Assembly (NCBI GenBank): GCA_910588135.1
Contig: CAJUOT010000003.1
Span: 1 to 64,000 of the forward strand
Length of the DNA: 64,000 nucleotides
Direction of reading: 5' to 3'
Source: an uncultured Oscillospiraceae bacterium
Lineage (GTDB): Bacteria; Bacillota; Clostridia; Oscillospirales; Oscillospiraceae
Made by a program: the position numbers and the translations under genes
Part shown: positions 48,573 through 57,379 of the stretch, one piece after another
Position numbering within the stretch: position 1 is the first letter of the stretch
Layout: the number at the start of each line of letters is the position of its first letter
Notes under the pieces: model-generated
What the model was told of the DNA's origin: nothing
Seen by the model: the letters and a program-made list of their open reading frames with translations, nothing else
Database searches by the model: none

Positions 48573-49607
48573 ATGAAACAGCGCGTTTGGGCGCTGGCCC
48601 TGGCGGCGCTGCTGCTCAGCGGCTGCGCCGCCCAGGCCCCGTCCGGCCCGGAGCTTCGCCGGTACGAGGCCAGCTTCCTCACCCTCTTCGACACGGTGAC
48701 CACCATCGTGGGCTATGCGGAGACGGAGGAGGACTTTCAGAGCACCGCCCAGGCGTTCCACGACGAGCTGCTGGAATACCACCAGCTGTTCGATATCTAC
48801 CACGACTACGCCGGGCTCAACAACCTGAAAACCATCAATGACCGCGCCGGGGGGGACCCGGTGGAGGTGGACCGGCGCGTCGTCGACCTGCTGCTGTTCT
48901 GCCGGGAGCTGGAAACGCTCACCGGCGGGAAGGTGGACGTGACCATGGGCAGCGTGCTCTCCCTGTGGCACGAGGCCCGCAGCGCGGGGGCGGACGACCC
49001 GGCGCACGCCGCCCTCCCGGACCGGGCGGCGCTGGAGGAAGCGGCGGGGCACACCGGCTTTTCCCTGCTGGAGATTGACCAGGACGCCTCCACCGTCCGC
49101 CTCGCCGACCCCCTCGCCCGGCTGGACGTGGGGGCGGTGGCCAAGGGTTACGCCGTGGAGCGGGTGTGCCGCGCCGCGCCGGCGGGGCTGCTGGTGAGCG
49201 TGGGCGGCAACGTCCGCTCTACCGGCCCCAAGCCGGAGGGGAACGCCCCCTGGGTGGTGGGGGTGCAGCAGCCCGACGGCGGGAAGCAGGACTACCTCCA
49301 CACCTTGTACGTCTCCAACGCTTCCGTCGTGAGCAGCGGCGACTACCAGCGGTACTACACCGTGGACGGCGTGCGCTACCACCACATCATCGACCCGGAG
49401 ACCCTTTCCCCGGGGACGCTGTGGCGGGCGGTCACCGTGGTGTGCCCCGACTCAGGACTGGCCGACGGATTGTCCACCGCCCTGTTCCTCCTGCCCCGGG
49501 ACGAGGGCGCGGCCCTGGCCCGGCGCTGCGGGGCCCAGGCCATGTGGGTGGCCGGCGGCGGAGAGCTGCTCTATACGGACGGCTTTCTGGATCTTGTCCG
49601 CACTTAG
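48573..49607 (+). CDS. apbE: FAD:protein FMN transferase
   Basis: A 344-residue lipoprotein (lipobox LLSGC) that attaches FMN through phosphoester bonds to threonine in the motif S/T-GAT. TLFDTVTTIVGYA, GGKVDVTMG, LDVGAVAKGYAVE, VSVGGNVRSTG and YHHIIDPETLSPGT are the usual ApbE segments; the histidine and aspartate in the last help bind magnesium and FAD. Its targets are in the same operon: RnfD (T162) and RnfG (T149). GGCGGAA precedes the ATG. Confidence 0.95.
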   Translation: MKQRVWALALAALLLSGCAAQAPSGPELRRYEASFLTLFDTVTTIVGYAETEEDFQSTAQAFHDELLEYHQLFDIYHDYAGLNNLKTINDRAGGDPVEVDRRVVDLLLFCRELETLTGGKVDVTMGSVLSLWHEARSAGADDPAHAALPDRAALEEAAGHTGFSLLEIDQDASTVRLADPLARLDVGAVAKGYAVERVCRAAPAGLLVSVGGNVRSTGPKPEGNAPWVVGVQQPDGGKQDYLHTLYVSNASVVSSGDYQRYYTVDGVRYHHIIDPETLSPGTLWRAVTVVCPDSGLADGLSTALFLLPRDEGAALARRCGAQAMWVAGGGELLYTDGFLDLVRT

Positions 49608-49639
49608 AACCCAATTTTTCTCAATCAAGAGGTGATTGT

Positions 49640-50947
49640 ATGAACTCCCTGTTTTTCGGCGGCGTCCATCCCGGCGGGCACAAAGAACTGAGCGCCGCCG
49701 TCCCCCTCACCGCCATGGCCCTGCCCGCCCAGGCGGCGGTGCTCCTGCGCCAGCATATTGGCGCCCCCTGCCAGCCCCTGGTGGCGGTGGGGGACGCGGT
49801 GCGGGTGGGTCAGAAGATCGGAGACGGAGGCGGGCTGTGCGTCCCCGTCCACGCGCCGGTTTCCGGCGTGGTGGAGGCCATTGAGGACCGGCCCCACCCC
49901 GGCGGCGGCACCTGTCCCGCCATCATCATCAAGAACGACTTCCTGGACACCCCCGACCCCCATCTGCAGCCCTACAGCCACCCGGAGTTTCTTTCCCCGG
50001 AGGAGCTGGCGTCCATCATCCGGGAGGCGGGCATCGTCGGCATGGGCGGCGCAGCCTTCCCCACCGACGTGAAGGCCAGGACCGGCATGAGCCTGGCGGA
50101 CACAGTGATCCTCAACGCCTGCGAGTGCGAGCCCTACATCACGGCGGACGATATGCTTCTGCGCACCCGGCCCGGCGATGTGCTGCGGGGGCTGGAGCTC
50201 ATTGCCCGCATCCTCCTGCCCAGCCGGGTGGTCATCGCCGTGGAGGACAACAAGGCCCAGGCCGCCGCAGAGGTGAAGGACCACCTGAAGGACTTTCCCT
50301 CAATGGAGCTGCTGGTGCTGCCCACCCGCTACCCCCAGGGGGCGGAAAAGCAGCTCATACAGGCGGTCACCGGCCGGCAGGTGCCATCCGGCGGGCTGCC
50401 CAAGGATGTCGGCTGCGCCGTGTTCAACGCCGCCACCGCCGCCGCGGTGTGCCGGGCGGTCTACGAGGGAATGCCCGCCATTGAGCGCATCGTCACCGTC
50501 ACCGGCGAGGGGGTGAAGCAGCCCCGCAATCTGGTGGTCCGGATGGGCGTCTCCTTCCTGGAGGTTATCGCCGCCGCAGGCGGGCTGACCGACGACGTGT
50601 GGAAGGTGCTGTCCGGCGGGCCCATGATGGGCGTGGCCCAGGGGGACCTGTCCGTCCCCGTCACCAAGTCCACCAACGCCATCGTGTGCCTGTCCAGCGC
50701 CCAGAACGGGGAGAGCGCCAACCCGGTGTGCATCCGCTGCGGCAGGTGCCTGGAGGTGTGTCCCATGCGGCTGGAGCCCCTGTATCTCTACCGCTATTCC
50801 AACGCCGGGGAGCTGGGCGCATTGAGACGGCTCCACCTGATGGACTGCATCGAATGCGGCTGCTGCGCCTATGCCTGTCCGGGCAAGCTTCCCCTGGTGG
50901 AGGGCTTCCGGGCGGGGAAGCGGGCGCTGAAGGAGGGTGCGAAATGA
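49640..50947 (+). CDS. rnfC: RnfC-like electron transport subunit
   Basis: A 436-residue protein. An N-terminal domain and the NADH/FMN-binding part (GIVGMGGAAFPTDVK, NACECEPYITADD) precede two [4Fe-4S] clusters near 365 (CIRCGRCLEVCP) and 404 (CIECGCCAYACP). In complete Rnf, RnfC takes or gives electrons to NADH. AAGAGGTGA lies before the ATG at 49640. It overlaps rnfD by 4 bases. The usual partner RnfB, the ferredoxin-binding subunit, is absent from this window. Confidence 0.93.
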   Translation: MNSLFFGGVHPGGHKELSAAVPLTAMALPAQAAVLLRQHIGAPCQPLVAVGDAVRVGQKIGDGGGLCVPVHAPVSGVVEAIEDRPHPGGGTCPAIIIKNDFLDTPDPHLQPYSHPEFLSPEELASIIREAGIVGMGGAAFPTDVKARTGMSLADTVILNACECEPYITADDMLLRTRPGDVLRGLELIARILLPSRVVIAVEDNKAQAAAEVKDHLKDFPSMELLVLPTRYPQGAEKQLIQAVTGRQVPSGGLPKDVGCAVFNAATAAAVCRAVYEGMPAIERIVTVTGEGVKQPRNLVVRMGVSFLEVIAAAGGLTDDVWKVLSGGPMMGVAQGDLSVPVTKSTNAIVCLSSAQNGESANPVCIRCGRCLEVCPMRLEPLYLYRYSNAGELGALRRLHLMDCIECGCCAYACPGKLPLVEGFRAGKRALKEGAK

Positions 50948-51918
50948 ATCTGACAGTAAGCGCCTCCCCCCACATCCGGGGGAAGGATACCACCTCCCGG
51001 CGGATGCTGGACGTGGTCATCGCCCTGCTGCCCGCGCTGGCGGCGGGGGTGCTGTTCCAGGGCCTCCGGGCCGCGCTGGTGGCGGCAGTGTGCGTACTGT
51101 CCGCCCTGGCGGGGGAGTGGCTGCTGGGGCTGGCGCGGCCGCGGCACAACACCCTGCCCGACGGCTCCGCCCTGGTCACCGGGCTGCTGCTGGCCCTGAC
51201 CCTGCCCGCCTCCGTGCCCTACCATGTGGCCGCCATCGGCGGGCTGTTCGCCGTGATTGTGGTGAAGGGAATATGCGGCGGCCTGGGGCAGAACACCTTC
51301 AACCCGGCCCTGGGCGCCCGGGCCTTCCTGATGCTGCTGTTCCCCGCCTGCCTCACCCGCTTCCCGGCCCTGGGAACCGCCCTGCCCCTGGGGGGGCTGA
51401 GCCCGGCGGACGTGATTACCGGGGCCACCCCCCTGCACCATATGCAGATGCCCACCCTGCCCGAGGCGTCCCTGGCCGAGATGTTCCTGGGCCGGATCGG
51501 GGGCTGTATCGGGGAGACCTCCGCCCTGGCCCTGCTCATCGGCGGCGGATACCTGCTGTTCCGGCGGGTCATCCATATCCGCATCCCCGCCGCCTACCTG
51601 GGGACGGTGGCCGTCCTCACCCTGGTGTTCCCCAGGGGGGACAGCCCCATCCTGTGGATGGCGTACAGCCTGCTGGGCGGCGGCGTGCTGCTGGGCGCCA
51701 TCTTCATGGCCACCGACTATGCCACCTCCCCGGTGGGCCCCGCGGCCCAGGTGGTGTACGGCGCGGGGTGCGGGGCGCTCACGGTGGTGTTCCGCTATAC
51801 CGGCCTGTTCCCGGAGGGGGTCACCTACGCGATTCTGATCATGAACGCCGCCGCCTGGCTGCTGGACCGGTATCTGGTCCCCGCTTGCTACGGCGCCGGA
51901 AAGGAGGGGGCGAAATGA
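50944..51918 (+). CDS. rnfD: RnfD-like membrane flavoprotein subunit
   Basis: A 324-residue membrane protein with about nine helices. LPDGSALVTGLLLALTLP and TFNPALGARAFL are conserved RnfD/NqrB segments. The flavinylation motif is ADVITGATPLH with T162 as the FMN acceptor. ATGA overlap with rnfC and again with rnfG shows coupled translation. Confidence 0.93.
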   Translation: MNLTVSASPHIRGKDTTSRRMLDVVIALLPALAAGVLFQGLRAALVAAVCVLSALAGEWLLGLARPRHNTLPDGSALVTGLLLALTLPASVPYHVAAIGGLFAVIVVKGICGGLGQNTFNPALGARAFLMLLFPACLTRFPALGTALPLGGLSPADVITGATPLHHMQMPTLPEASLAEMFLGRIGGCIGETSALALLIGGGYLLFRRVIHIRIPAAYLGTVAVLTLVFPRGDSPILWMAYSLLGGGVLLGAIFMATDYATSPVGPAAQVVYGAGCGALTVVFRYTGLFPEGVTYAILIMNAAAWLLDRYLVPACYGAGKEGAK

Positions 51919-52457
51919 AAGCAAAGGAGCTGCTTGCGCCGGTGATCGCCATTCTGGCCTCGGCCGCAGTTCTGCTGGGCGCGTCCGCTGTCCTGCGCCC
52001 CATGGCGGAGGAGCGCGAGGCCGCCGCCCGCGGCGAGATCATGGGCTATATGCTCCCCAGCCGGCCCGCCGCCTTTACGGAGGAGCCCTATGACGGGGAG
52101 GACGAGAGCATCCGCCGGGTGTTCAAGGCGGAGGACGGCTATGTGATTGAGGTAGAGGCCGCCGGGTATGTGGGCCCCATGATCCTCTGGGTGGGGGTGA
52201 CCAACGAGGGGCAGGTGTCCGGCGTGACGGTGCGGGACCACCGGGAGACCTTCGGCCTGGGCCGGGGCGCCCAGACGGAGTGGCCCTTCCTGATCCAGTA
52301 CCTGGGCACCGCCGGAGAGGCCGCCGTGGGGGAGGACATCGACGCCCTCACCGGGGCCACCGTCACCAGCAAGGCGGTGACCCGTGCTGTAAACTCCGCC
52401 GCCGCCTTTGTCACCGGCGCGGACGTATCCTCCGGCGCCACAGAATGGGAGGGCTGA
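51915..52457 (+). CDS. rnfG: RnfG-like FMN-binding subunit
   Basis: A 180-residue protein with one N-terminal membrane helix (about 5-27) and an extracytoplasmic FMN_bind domain. The flavinylation motif IDALTGATVTS has T149 as the acceptor threonine. Completes the C-D-G set. The gene after it is a four-helix protein in the place where rnfE or rnfA would stand. Confidence 0.93.
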   Translation: MKAKELLAPVIAILASAAVLLGASAVLRPMAEEREAAARGEIMGYMLPSRPAAFTEEPYDGEDESIRRVFKAEDGYVIEVEAAGYVGPMILWVGVTNEGQVSGVTVRDHRETFGLGRGAQTEWPFLIQYLGTAGEAAVGEDIDALTGATVTSKAVTRAVNSAAAFVTGADVSSGATEWEG

Positions 52458-52458
52458 C

Positions 52459-52899
52459 ATGAAACACAATCCGTTGAAGCGGGCCGCGCTGCTGGCCGTG
52501 GTGGCGGGGCTGGCCTGCCTGGTCCTGGCGCTGGCCGGAACCCTGGCCCCCATGGCCATCCTGCCCAAGCTGGACCTGCCCCTGATGCTGGGCCTGAGCC
52601 TGATCGCCCTGACCCTGGAGGCCTATTGGGGCCGGACGGAGCTGTCCTGGCCCGCGCTGGCGGCGAACACGGTGCTGGGCGGCGCAGTATTTGCCCTGCT
52701 GCCCTGGTGTGCCGGCGTGACGGGCGGCGTCCCCGCCCCGGTGCTGGGGCTGGCTGGTGCGGCAGTGTTTGGGGTGGCCGCGCTGCTCCACGCCGCCGCC
52801 ATGGAGCGCATCGCCACCGGGCCCAAAGCGCCCCTGGCCCCGGCGGGCGCCGCCCTCATGCTCTATCTGGCGGGTCAGTGCCTGAACGGGCTGCTCTGA
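52459..52899 (+). CDS. Small membrane protein at the end of the Rnf-like operon
   Basis: A 146-residue protein with four hydrophobic helices. It starts 1 base after the rnfG stop with GGGAGGG upstream. It does not show the cysteine pair that RnfA and RnfE use to bind an iron-sulfur cluster in the membrane, although one cysteine in LLPWCAGVTG and one near the end are present. I do not recognise a family. It may stand in for the missing RnfA/RnfE or serve as an anchor. Confidence 0.7.
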   Translation: MKHNPLKRAALLAVVAGLACLVLALAGTLAPMAILPKLDLPLMLGLSLIALTLEAYWGRTELSWPALAANTVLGGAVFALLPWCAGVTGGVPAPVLGLAGAAVFGVAALLHAAAMERIATGPKAPLAPAGAALMLYLAGQCLNGLL

Positions 52900-52920
52900 A
52901 GCGCGGCACCTATAAAATTG

Positions 52921-52960
52921 AACCGTCGGGCGGGAGGTCTGGCCTCCGCCCGGCGGTTTT
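52921..52960. terminator. Terminator of the Rnf-like operon
   Basis: AACCGTCGGGCGGGAGG pairs with CCTCCGCCCGGCGGTT (52943-52958) with one bulge, followed by TT. Lies between convergent genes. Confidence 0.85.
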
Positions 52961-52978
52961 CATACTGCCTCGAACCCC

Positions 52979-53743
52979 TCACACGGCATCTTCCGCATTG
53001 CCGCCGAAGCGTTCCTCAATCTGCAGCGCCTCATCCAGCTGGTCGTAAATCAGCAGCTGCGCCAGGAAAACAACATACCACGCCCCGGTGACCGGCAGCA
53101 AAAACAGCGACCAGGGGGCAAATAGTACCAGCACCGCGAGATAGGCCAGCTGGAGCAGCCCCGCGCCCATGACCCGCCAGAAATGCTTGACGCAGAACAG
53201 CAGGCAGTTGCGCAGGCGGAGGGCGGGGGACTGGTCGAACAGCACCAGCTGGGGCCAGTACAGGGCGCACAGCACCAGCGCGAGCAGCAAAGAGAACAGG
53301 TACAGCGCCACCGTCCCCAAGCTGGGCGGCGTCTCCGCCCACCAGAACAGCATGGCCATGAAGGCGTACAGCCCGGCCATCAGCCCCAGAACCGCCCCGG
53401 GGATCAGGCTCCCTCGCCAGTTCTGCCGCCAGGAGCGCGCATAGGCCTCCTTCCACGGCGTGGGGTCGTCTCGCAGGCCCCGGAGGACGGCGTCGTACAG
53501 CCCCGCTAAAAACGGCCCCGCGATCATCCCGCCCAGAAGGGAGCATGGGAGGAGCACCAGCACGCTGGACACCCCGACGGCATAGACAATCCCGGCGGCC
53601 AGGGGCACGCAGCCCGCCAGCGTCAGCAGGTTCACCTTCCACCACTGGCCGAACCGGATAGACAGAAGCTGCTTGTAGCGGTTGAAGCCGATTTGCCGGA
53701 CATTCTCGTCATAGCCGGGGTCTTCCCGGATCAGCATTCCCAT
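52979..53743 (-). CDS. Polytopic membrane protein (YesL/DUF624-like)
   Basis: A 254-residue protein with five to six helices. FNRYKQLLSIRFGQWWKVNLLTL near the start and a conserved tryptophan- and proline-rich layout resemble YesL-type proteins, often found beside sugar transport genes. The start is uncertain by a few residues (MGMLIRED). It lies 12 bases after the lipoprotein gene on the same strand. Function unknown. Confidence 0.65.
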   Translation of the reverse strand: MGMLIREDPGYDENVRQIGFNRYKQLLSIRFGQWWKVNLLTLAGCVPLAAGIVYAVGVSSVLVLLPCSLLGGMIAGPFLAGLYDAVLRGLRDDPTPWKEAYARSWRQNWRGSLIPGAVLGLMAGLYAFMAMLFWWAETPPSLGTVALYLFSLLLALVLCALYWPQLVLFDQSPALRLRNCLLFCVKHFWRVMGAGLLQLAYLAVLVLFAPWSLFLLPVTGAWYVVFLAQLLIYDQLDEALQIEERFGGNAEDAV

Positions 53744-53755
53744 AATGTGCCCTCC

Positions 53756-54352
53756 TCACGGCATGGCGTAATGACAATTGCCCAGGAACCGGGCCAGCAG
53801 CGCTCCCGCCCCGCCCCCGAATTCCTCCCGGCAGGCGAGCTCCACGCTGACGGCGTAATTTCGGTACGTCCCAAAGGCGGACGCCCCGCAGGCGTAGGGG
53901 TTCCCGCCGGAGTCAAAGGTATAGGTGATGATGCGGAAGTCCCGGCCGTTATATGTTTCCTCCCATGTTTCGTCCACAGCGTACTGGGCCTGGGCCATCT
54001 CCTGCCACTGGGCCAGGGTCTCCCGGGCCTCCTCCTCCGATTTGTATCCGCCCAGGAGCAGATAGACCTGGTCGTCGTACAGGGTGGCCTCGTCCCCGTC
54101 CGCGTTGGTGTAGGGCTCGCCCTCCCCGATAGACCAGGTGGCGTAATACATCCCGCTGGCCGCCAGCGCCTCGTTGTTCTCCCGGGCGGTCATGCCCTCC
54201 GGGGTGTCCACGCCCATGACGCCGCCCACCGTGACCCACTCCTCGTCCCAATCCGCGCCGTCCGCCGCCCGCTCCGGGGCGGGCGGCGCGCCGCAGCCCG
54301 TCAGCACCAGAGTCAGAATTGCGGCGAGAAGCCATAACACCGTCCGCCTCAT
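53756..54352 (-). CDS. Lipoprotein of unknown function
   Basis: A 198-residue lipoprotein (lipobox LVLTGC). The mature domain has no motif I recognise; it is acidic, with several aromatic residues (YYATWSIGEGEPYT, YTFDSGGNPYACGASA). It starts at 54352, with GAAGGGG upstream, overlapping the next upstream gene by 4 bases (ATGA). The three genes 55071-52979 form one leftward operon. Confidence 0.65.
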   Translation of the reverse strand: MRRTVLWLLAAILTLVLTGCGAPPAPERAADGADWDEEWVTVGGVMGVDTPEGMTARENNEALAASGMYYATWSIGEGEPYTNADGDEATLYDDQVYLLLGGYKSEEEARETLAQWQEMAQAQYAVDETWEETYNGRDFRIITYTFDSGGNPYACGASAFGTYRNYAVSVELACREEFGGGAGALLARFLGNCHYAMP

Positions 54353-55071
54353 GAGACCGCCCCTTCCGTCAATTTCTCCCACAGCACCGCGCAGCCCTCG
54401 GGGTGCGCGGTGGTTTTTTCTGTCCAGAAGCCCCGCCGGGCCAGATACAGTCCGGAGGCCAGCCCGCCGCTGTCCCCTGTCACCGTCTCGCCCAACAGCT
54501 CATAGGAATACCCGCCCAGCTCCATTCCCGCCAGAACCGGGCATTGGCTCCAGGGAAGGTACGTCCCCTCCGCCGTCCAGGGGCCCTCCTCCTGCCGGGA
54601 GCCGTCCAGCCGGCACAGCACATGATAGTTTGCCTGGAATGGCTCCGGGTCCTCCAGCAGGAAAAAGTAGCTCTCGCACTCCAGCAGGTCGGCCATGAGG
54701 CTCACCTCGCCGGACGCGGCCATACCGGGGTCGGCGCCTTTCGCCGATGGGTATTGGTTGAGCCGCACCACCACCCGCCCGTCGCCGTTCAGGTCCTCCC
54801 CCAGGGCGGCGAAGGCGCTTTCAATAGCGGCGGCGGTGTCCTCCGGCAGGGCGTCCGTCCCCACGTAGGCCGCCTGATAGTCCGGCCTGACCTGTCCGAT
54901 GCCCAGGGCGTTCCAGAGGAGGCTGCCCGCGATGGCCGCCAGCGCCGCGCCAATGGCTATGTGCCATTTGTGATAATGCCACCAGTTTTTCCGCTTTTCT
55001 TCCGGAGTGAGTTCCCGCTTTCCCTCGGGCTTCTCATCTCGGTACTTCCACTTCAAATATTCGCTGGCCAT
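54349..55071 (-). CDS. Membrane-anchored protein of unknown function
   Basis: A 240-residue protein with a charged cytoplasmic tail rich in lysine and glutamate (LKWKYRDEKPEGKREL), a single membrane helix (about 36-55) and a 185-residue outer domain. No family recognised. It begins the leftward three-gene operon directly after the LacI gene (1-base gap), so it may be read from the same transcript. Confidence 0.6.
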   Translation of the reverse strand: MASEYLKWKYRDEKPEGKRELTPEEKRKNWWHYHKWHIAIGAALAAIAGSLLWNALGIGQVRPDYQAAYVGTDALPEDTAAAIESAFAALGEDLNGDGRVVVRLNQYPSAKGADPGMAASGEVSLMADLLECESYFFLLEDPEPFQANYHVLCRLDGSRQEEGPWTAEGTYLPWSQCPVLAGMELGGYSYELLGETVTGDSGGLASGLYLARRGFWTEKTTAHPEGCAVLWEKLTEGAVS

Positions 55072-55072
55072 G

Positions 55073-56053
55073 TCATTCCCTCGTGGTGCCGCCGGGGGCG
55101 TAGCTCACCGGGAGGCACACCAGCGCCGGGGCGTTGGCGCGGTCCTTGGCAAGCAGCAGCTCCACCGCAGTCTCCGCCAGCTTTTGGGTGGGCTGGACAA
55201 TGGTGGAGCAGTACAGCTCCTCCGCGCCGAACCGCCGGATGCCGTCGAAGCCGATGAGCTGCACGTCCTCCGGCGCCCGGACGCCCAACTGGGCCAGCAT
55301 CCCCCGCACCCTCCAGGCCAGCAGGTCGGTGGAGCAGAAGATTCCGTCGATATCCAGCCGCCCCGCCGTCATATGCTCCTGGAAAAAGGCCCGGAACCGC
55401 TCCAGGTCCTCCCCGTCGTTGAGCCGCAGGGCGTCATAGGGGACGTTCCGGGCCCGGCAGGCCATCTCAAAGCCGTCCCCCCGCTTGTCTGTCTCGCTGG
55501 GGCTGGCGGAGCCGGTGCGCAGGAAGGCCAGCCGGGTGCAGCCCAGCTCCAAAAGCTTTTCCGCCGCCATCCGGCCCCCGCCGTAATTGTCCGCCGCCAC
55601 GCAGGGGACGCCGGGGCCCAGGCAGCGGTCGATGCTGACGAAGGGCAGCTCCCCGTCCAGCTCCAGAGGGTTGTAGGTCAGGCCGATGACGCCGTCCACC
55701 TTGTTCTGCCGCACCATGGCCACGCACTCCCGCTCCGCCTCCGGCCGGGAGGCGGTGACGTAGAGCAGCATCCGGTGCTCCCGCCCCATGAGGGCGGCGC
55801 ACAGGTGCTGGGCCAGGGCGGCGAAGAAGGGGTGGTCCACCCCCGGGAGGATCACCGCTACATTGTAGGTCTTGCCCGAGCGCAGCCCCCGGGCGTACTG
55901 GTTCACCTGATAGCCCAGCCGCTTCGCGGCCTCCTCCACCTTGACCCGGTAGCGTTCCCCCACGGGCAGGCCGTTGAACACCTTGGACACCGTGCCCAGG
56001 GCCACCCCCGCCTCCTGGGCCACGTCCTTCATGGTGGGCGTTGTTCCTCTCAT
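55073..56053 (-). CDS. LacI-family transcriptional repressor
   Basis: A 326-residue repressor. The N-terminal helix-turn-helix and hinge (TMKDVAQEAGVALGTVSKVFNG) are typical, and the remainder is the sugar-binding core (VAVILPGVDHPFFAALAQHL, LPFVSIDR, FLRTGSASPSETDKRGDGF, VQLIGFDG). It is divergent from the sucrose/fructan importer and most likely represses it, and itself, through the TGAAA-TTTCA boxes in the region between. Inducer unknown; sucrose or a fructose-containing sugar fits the operon. Confidence 0.93.
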   Translation of the reverse strand: MRGTTPTMKDVAQEAGVALGTVSKVFNGLPVGERYRVKVEEAAKRLGYQVNQYARGLRSGKTYNVAVILPGVDHPFFAALAQHLCAALMGREHRMLLYVTASRPEAERECVAMVRQNKVDGVIGLTYNPLELDGELPFVSIDRCLGPGVPCVAADNYGGGRMAAEKLLELGCTRLAFLRTGSASPSETDKRGDGFEMACRARNVPYDALRLNDGEDLERFRAFFQEHMTAGRLDIDGIFCSTDLLAWRVRGMLAQLGVRAPEDVQLIGFDGIRRFGAEELYCSTIVQPTQKLAETAVELLLAKDRANAPALVCLPVSYAPGGTTRE

Positions 56054-56067
56054 GGCGCTCCCTCCAG

Positions 56068-56179
56068 ATGAAACATTTCATGGGACGGGCCGCTTCAGGG
56101 CCCGTTTTCCCCTGCTGGGCCTATCATAGCAGATGGGGGCGCCCCTTGTAAAGATGAATTTCACAAGTTTTTCATGAAA
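56068..56179 (-). promoter_or_regulatory. lacI-type gene promoter and operator boxes
   Basis: Minus: TTTACA (56152-56147), 18 bp, TATGAT (56128-56123). Palindromes ATGAAACATTTCAT (56068-56081, next to the start codon) and TTTCATGAAA (56170-56179, upstream of -35) are candidate LacI-family operators. Confidence 0.65.
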
Positions 56180-56237
56180 CGATACATTTTTATGATTTGC
56201 ACAATTTCCGGTGTATCAGCTTGTGCAAATCAAATAA

Positions 56238-56397
56238 AATTGGGCGAATAGCCCAATTCATCTCAGAAATCGCTTGACATCCCCGCTTTTCCGTACTACT
56301 ATGAACCCATCCAGCAAATAACGTTTCACGTAATGGCCGGAGGGAACTCCCTCAGGCGCCGGGACCAGCCTGTTCCGTGAAACATTATATGGAGAAC
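56238..56397 (+). promoter_or_regulatory. Promoter and operators of the sucrose/fructan ABC operon
   Basis: TTGACA (56274-56279), 17 bp, TACTAT (56297-56302). Downstream, ATAACGTTTCACG (56328-56340) and CGTGAAACATTAT (56386-56398) are inverted copies with one mismatch, probably two operators for looping or cooperative repression. A separate small palindrome AATTGGGC-GAATA-GCCCAATT (56238-56258) lies upstream of the promoter. Confidence 0.7.
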
Positions 56398-56422
56398 AAG
56401 TTTCAAGGGAGAGTGAGCGCAA

Positions 56423-57367
56423 ATGAGCAAAATCGCGTCCCCAAGCCAGGCCGCGGCCCTCAGCCGTCCGGCCCGCAAGCCCCTGGCGCGGCGGCTGGCG
56501 GACAACTGGCAGATGTACGCCCTGCTGGCCATACCCGTGGTGCTGACCGTGGTGTACAAGTACATCCCCATGTACGGCATCCAGATCGCCTTCCGGGACT
56601 TCGACCCCAACCTGGGCTTTCTGGAGAGCGAGTGGGTGGGCCTGCAATGGTTCGCCCGGTTCTTCAACGCCCCCACCTGCTTCCGGATGATCAAGAACAC
56701 GGTGCTCATCAGCCTGTTCAGCCTGCTGTGGAGCTTCCCCATCCCCATCATCCTGTCCCTGATCATCAACCAGGTGCGGTTCCACCGCTTCAAGCGGGTG
56801 GTGCAGACGGTGCTCTACGCCCCCCACTTCATCTCCACCATGATCATCTGCGGCATGATCCGCATCTTCCTCAGCCCCACCGGCGGCCTTTTGAACCTGC
56901 TGCTGGGCACCCAGATCGACTTCCTCACCCAGTCCTCCGCCTTCCGCACCATCTACATCGCCTCCGGCATCTGGCAGGACGCGGGCTGGGGGTGTATCAT
57001 CTATCTGGCCACGTTGGCCAACGTGGACCCCGGCCTCTATGAGGCCGCCAAGGTGGACGGCGCGTCGGTGTTCCAGCGCATTCTGAACATCGACCTGCCC
57101 GAGCTGCTGCCCATGGCCATCCTCAACCTCATCATGGCGGCGGGCGGCCTGATGAACGTGGGCTTCGAGAAGGTGTGACTGCTCCAGACCGATTTGAACA
57201 AGGCCACCTCCGACGTCATCGCCGTATATGTGTACCAGCAGGGCATCGAACAGGCCAAGTACAGCTACTCCACCGCCGTGGGCTTGTTCAACACCGCCGT
57301 CAACATCATCCTGCTGCTGGTGGTCAACCGGATCGCGTCCAAGGCCTCGGACGTGGAATTTGTCTAA
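56423..57367 (+). pseudogene. CUT1-type ABC sugar permease (LplB-like) interrupted by in-frame TGA
   Basis: A 314-codon permease frame in which codon 252 (57176-57178) is TGA. Before it lie six helices' worth of LplB-like sequence (MYGIQIAFRDFDPNLGF, GCIIYLATLANVDPGLYEAAKVDGAS). After it the same frame continues intact for 62 codons (LLQTDLNKATSDVIAVYVY...) to TAA at 57365. The downstream part is the normal end of this family, so one base change separates it from a full gene. Options are a disabled permease, stop read-through, or a sequence error. The next genes of the operon look normal. Confidence 0.85.
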
Positions 57368-57379
57368 GGGGGTGGGCTC

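Noticed and set aside
47078..52899. A complete Rnf complex
   Set aside because: Only C, D and G homologues are found; no A, B or E sequences are present in the window.
57176..57178. Selenocysteine at the TGA of the permease gene
   Set aside because: No convincing SECIS-type hairpin directly downstream by eye, and this permease family is not known to use selenocysteine.
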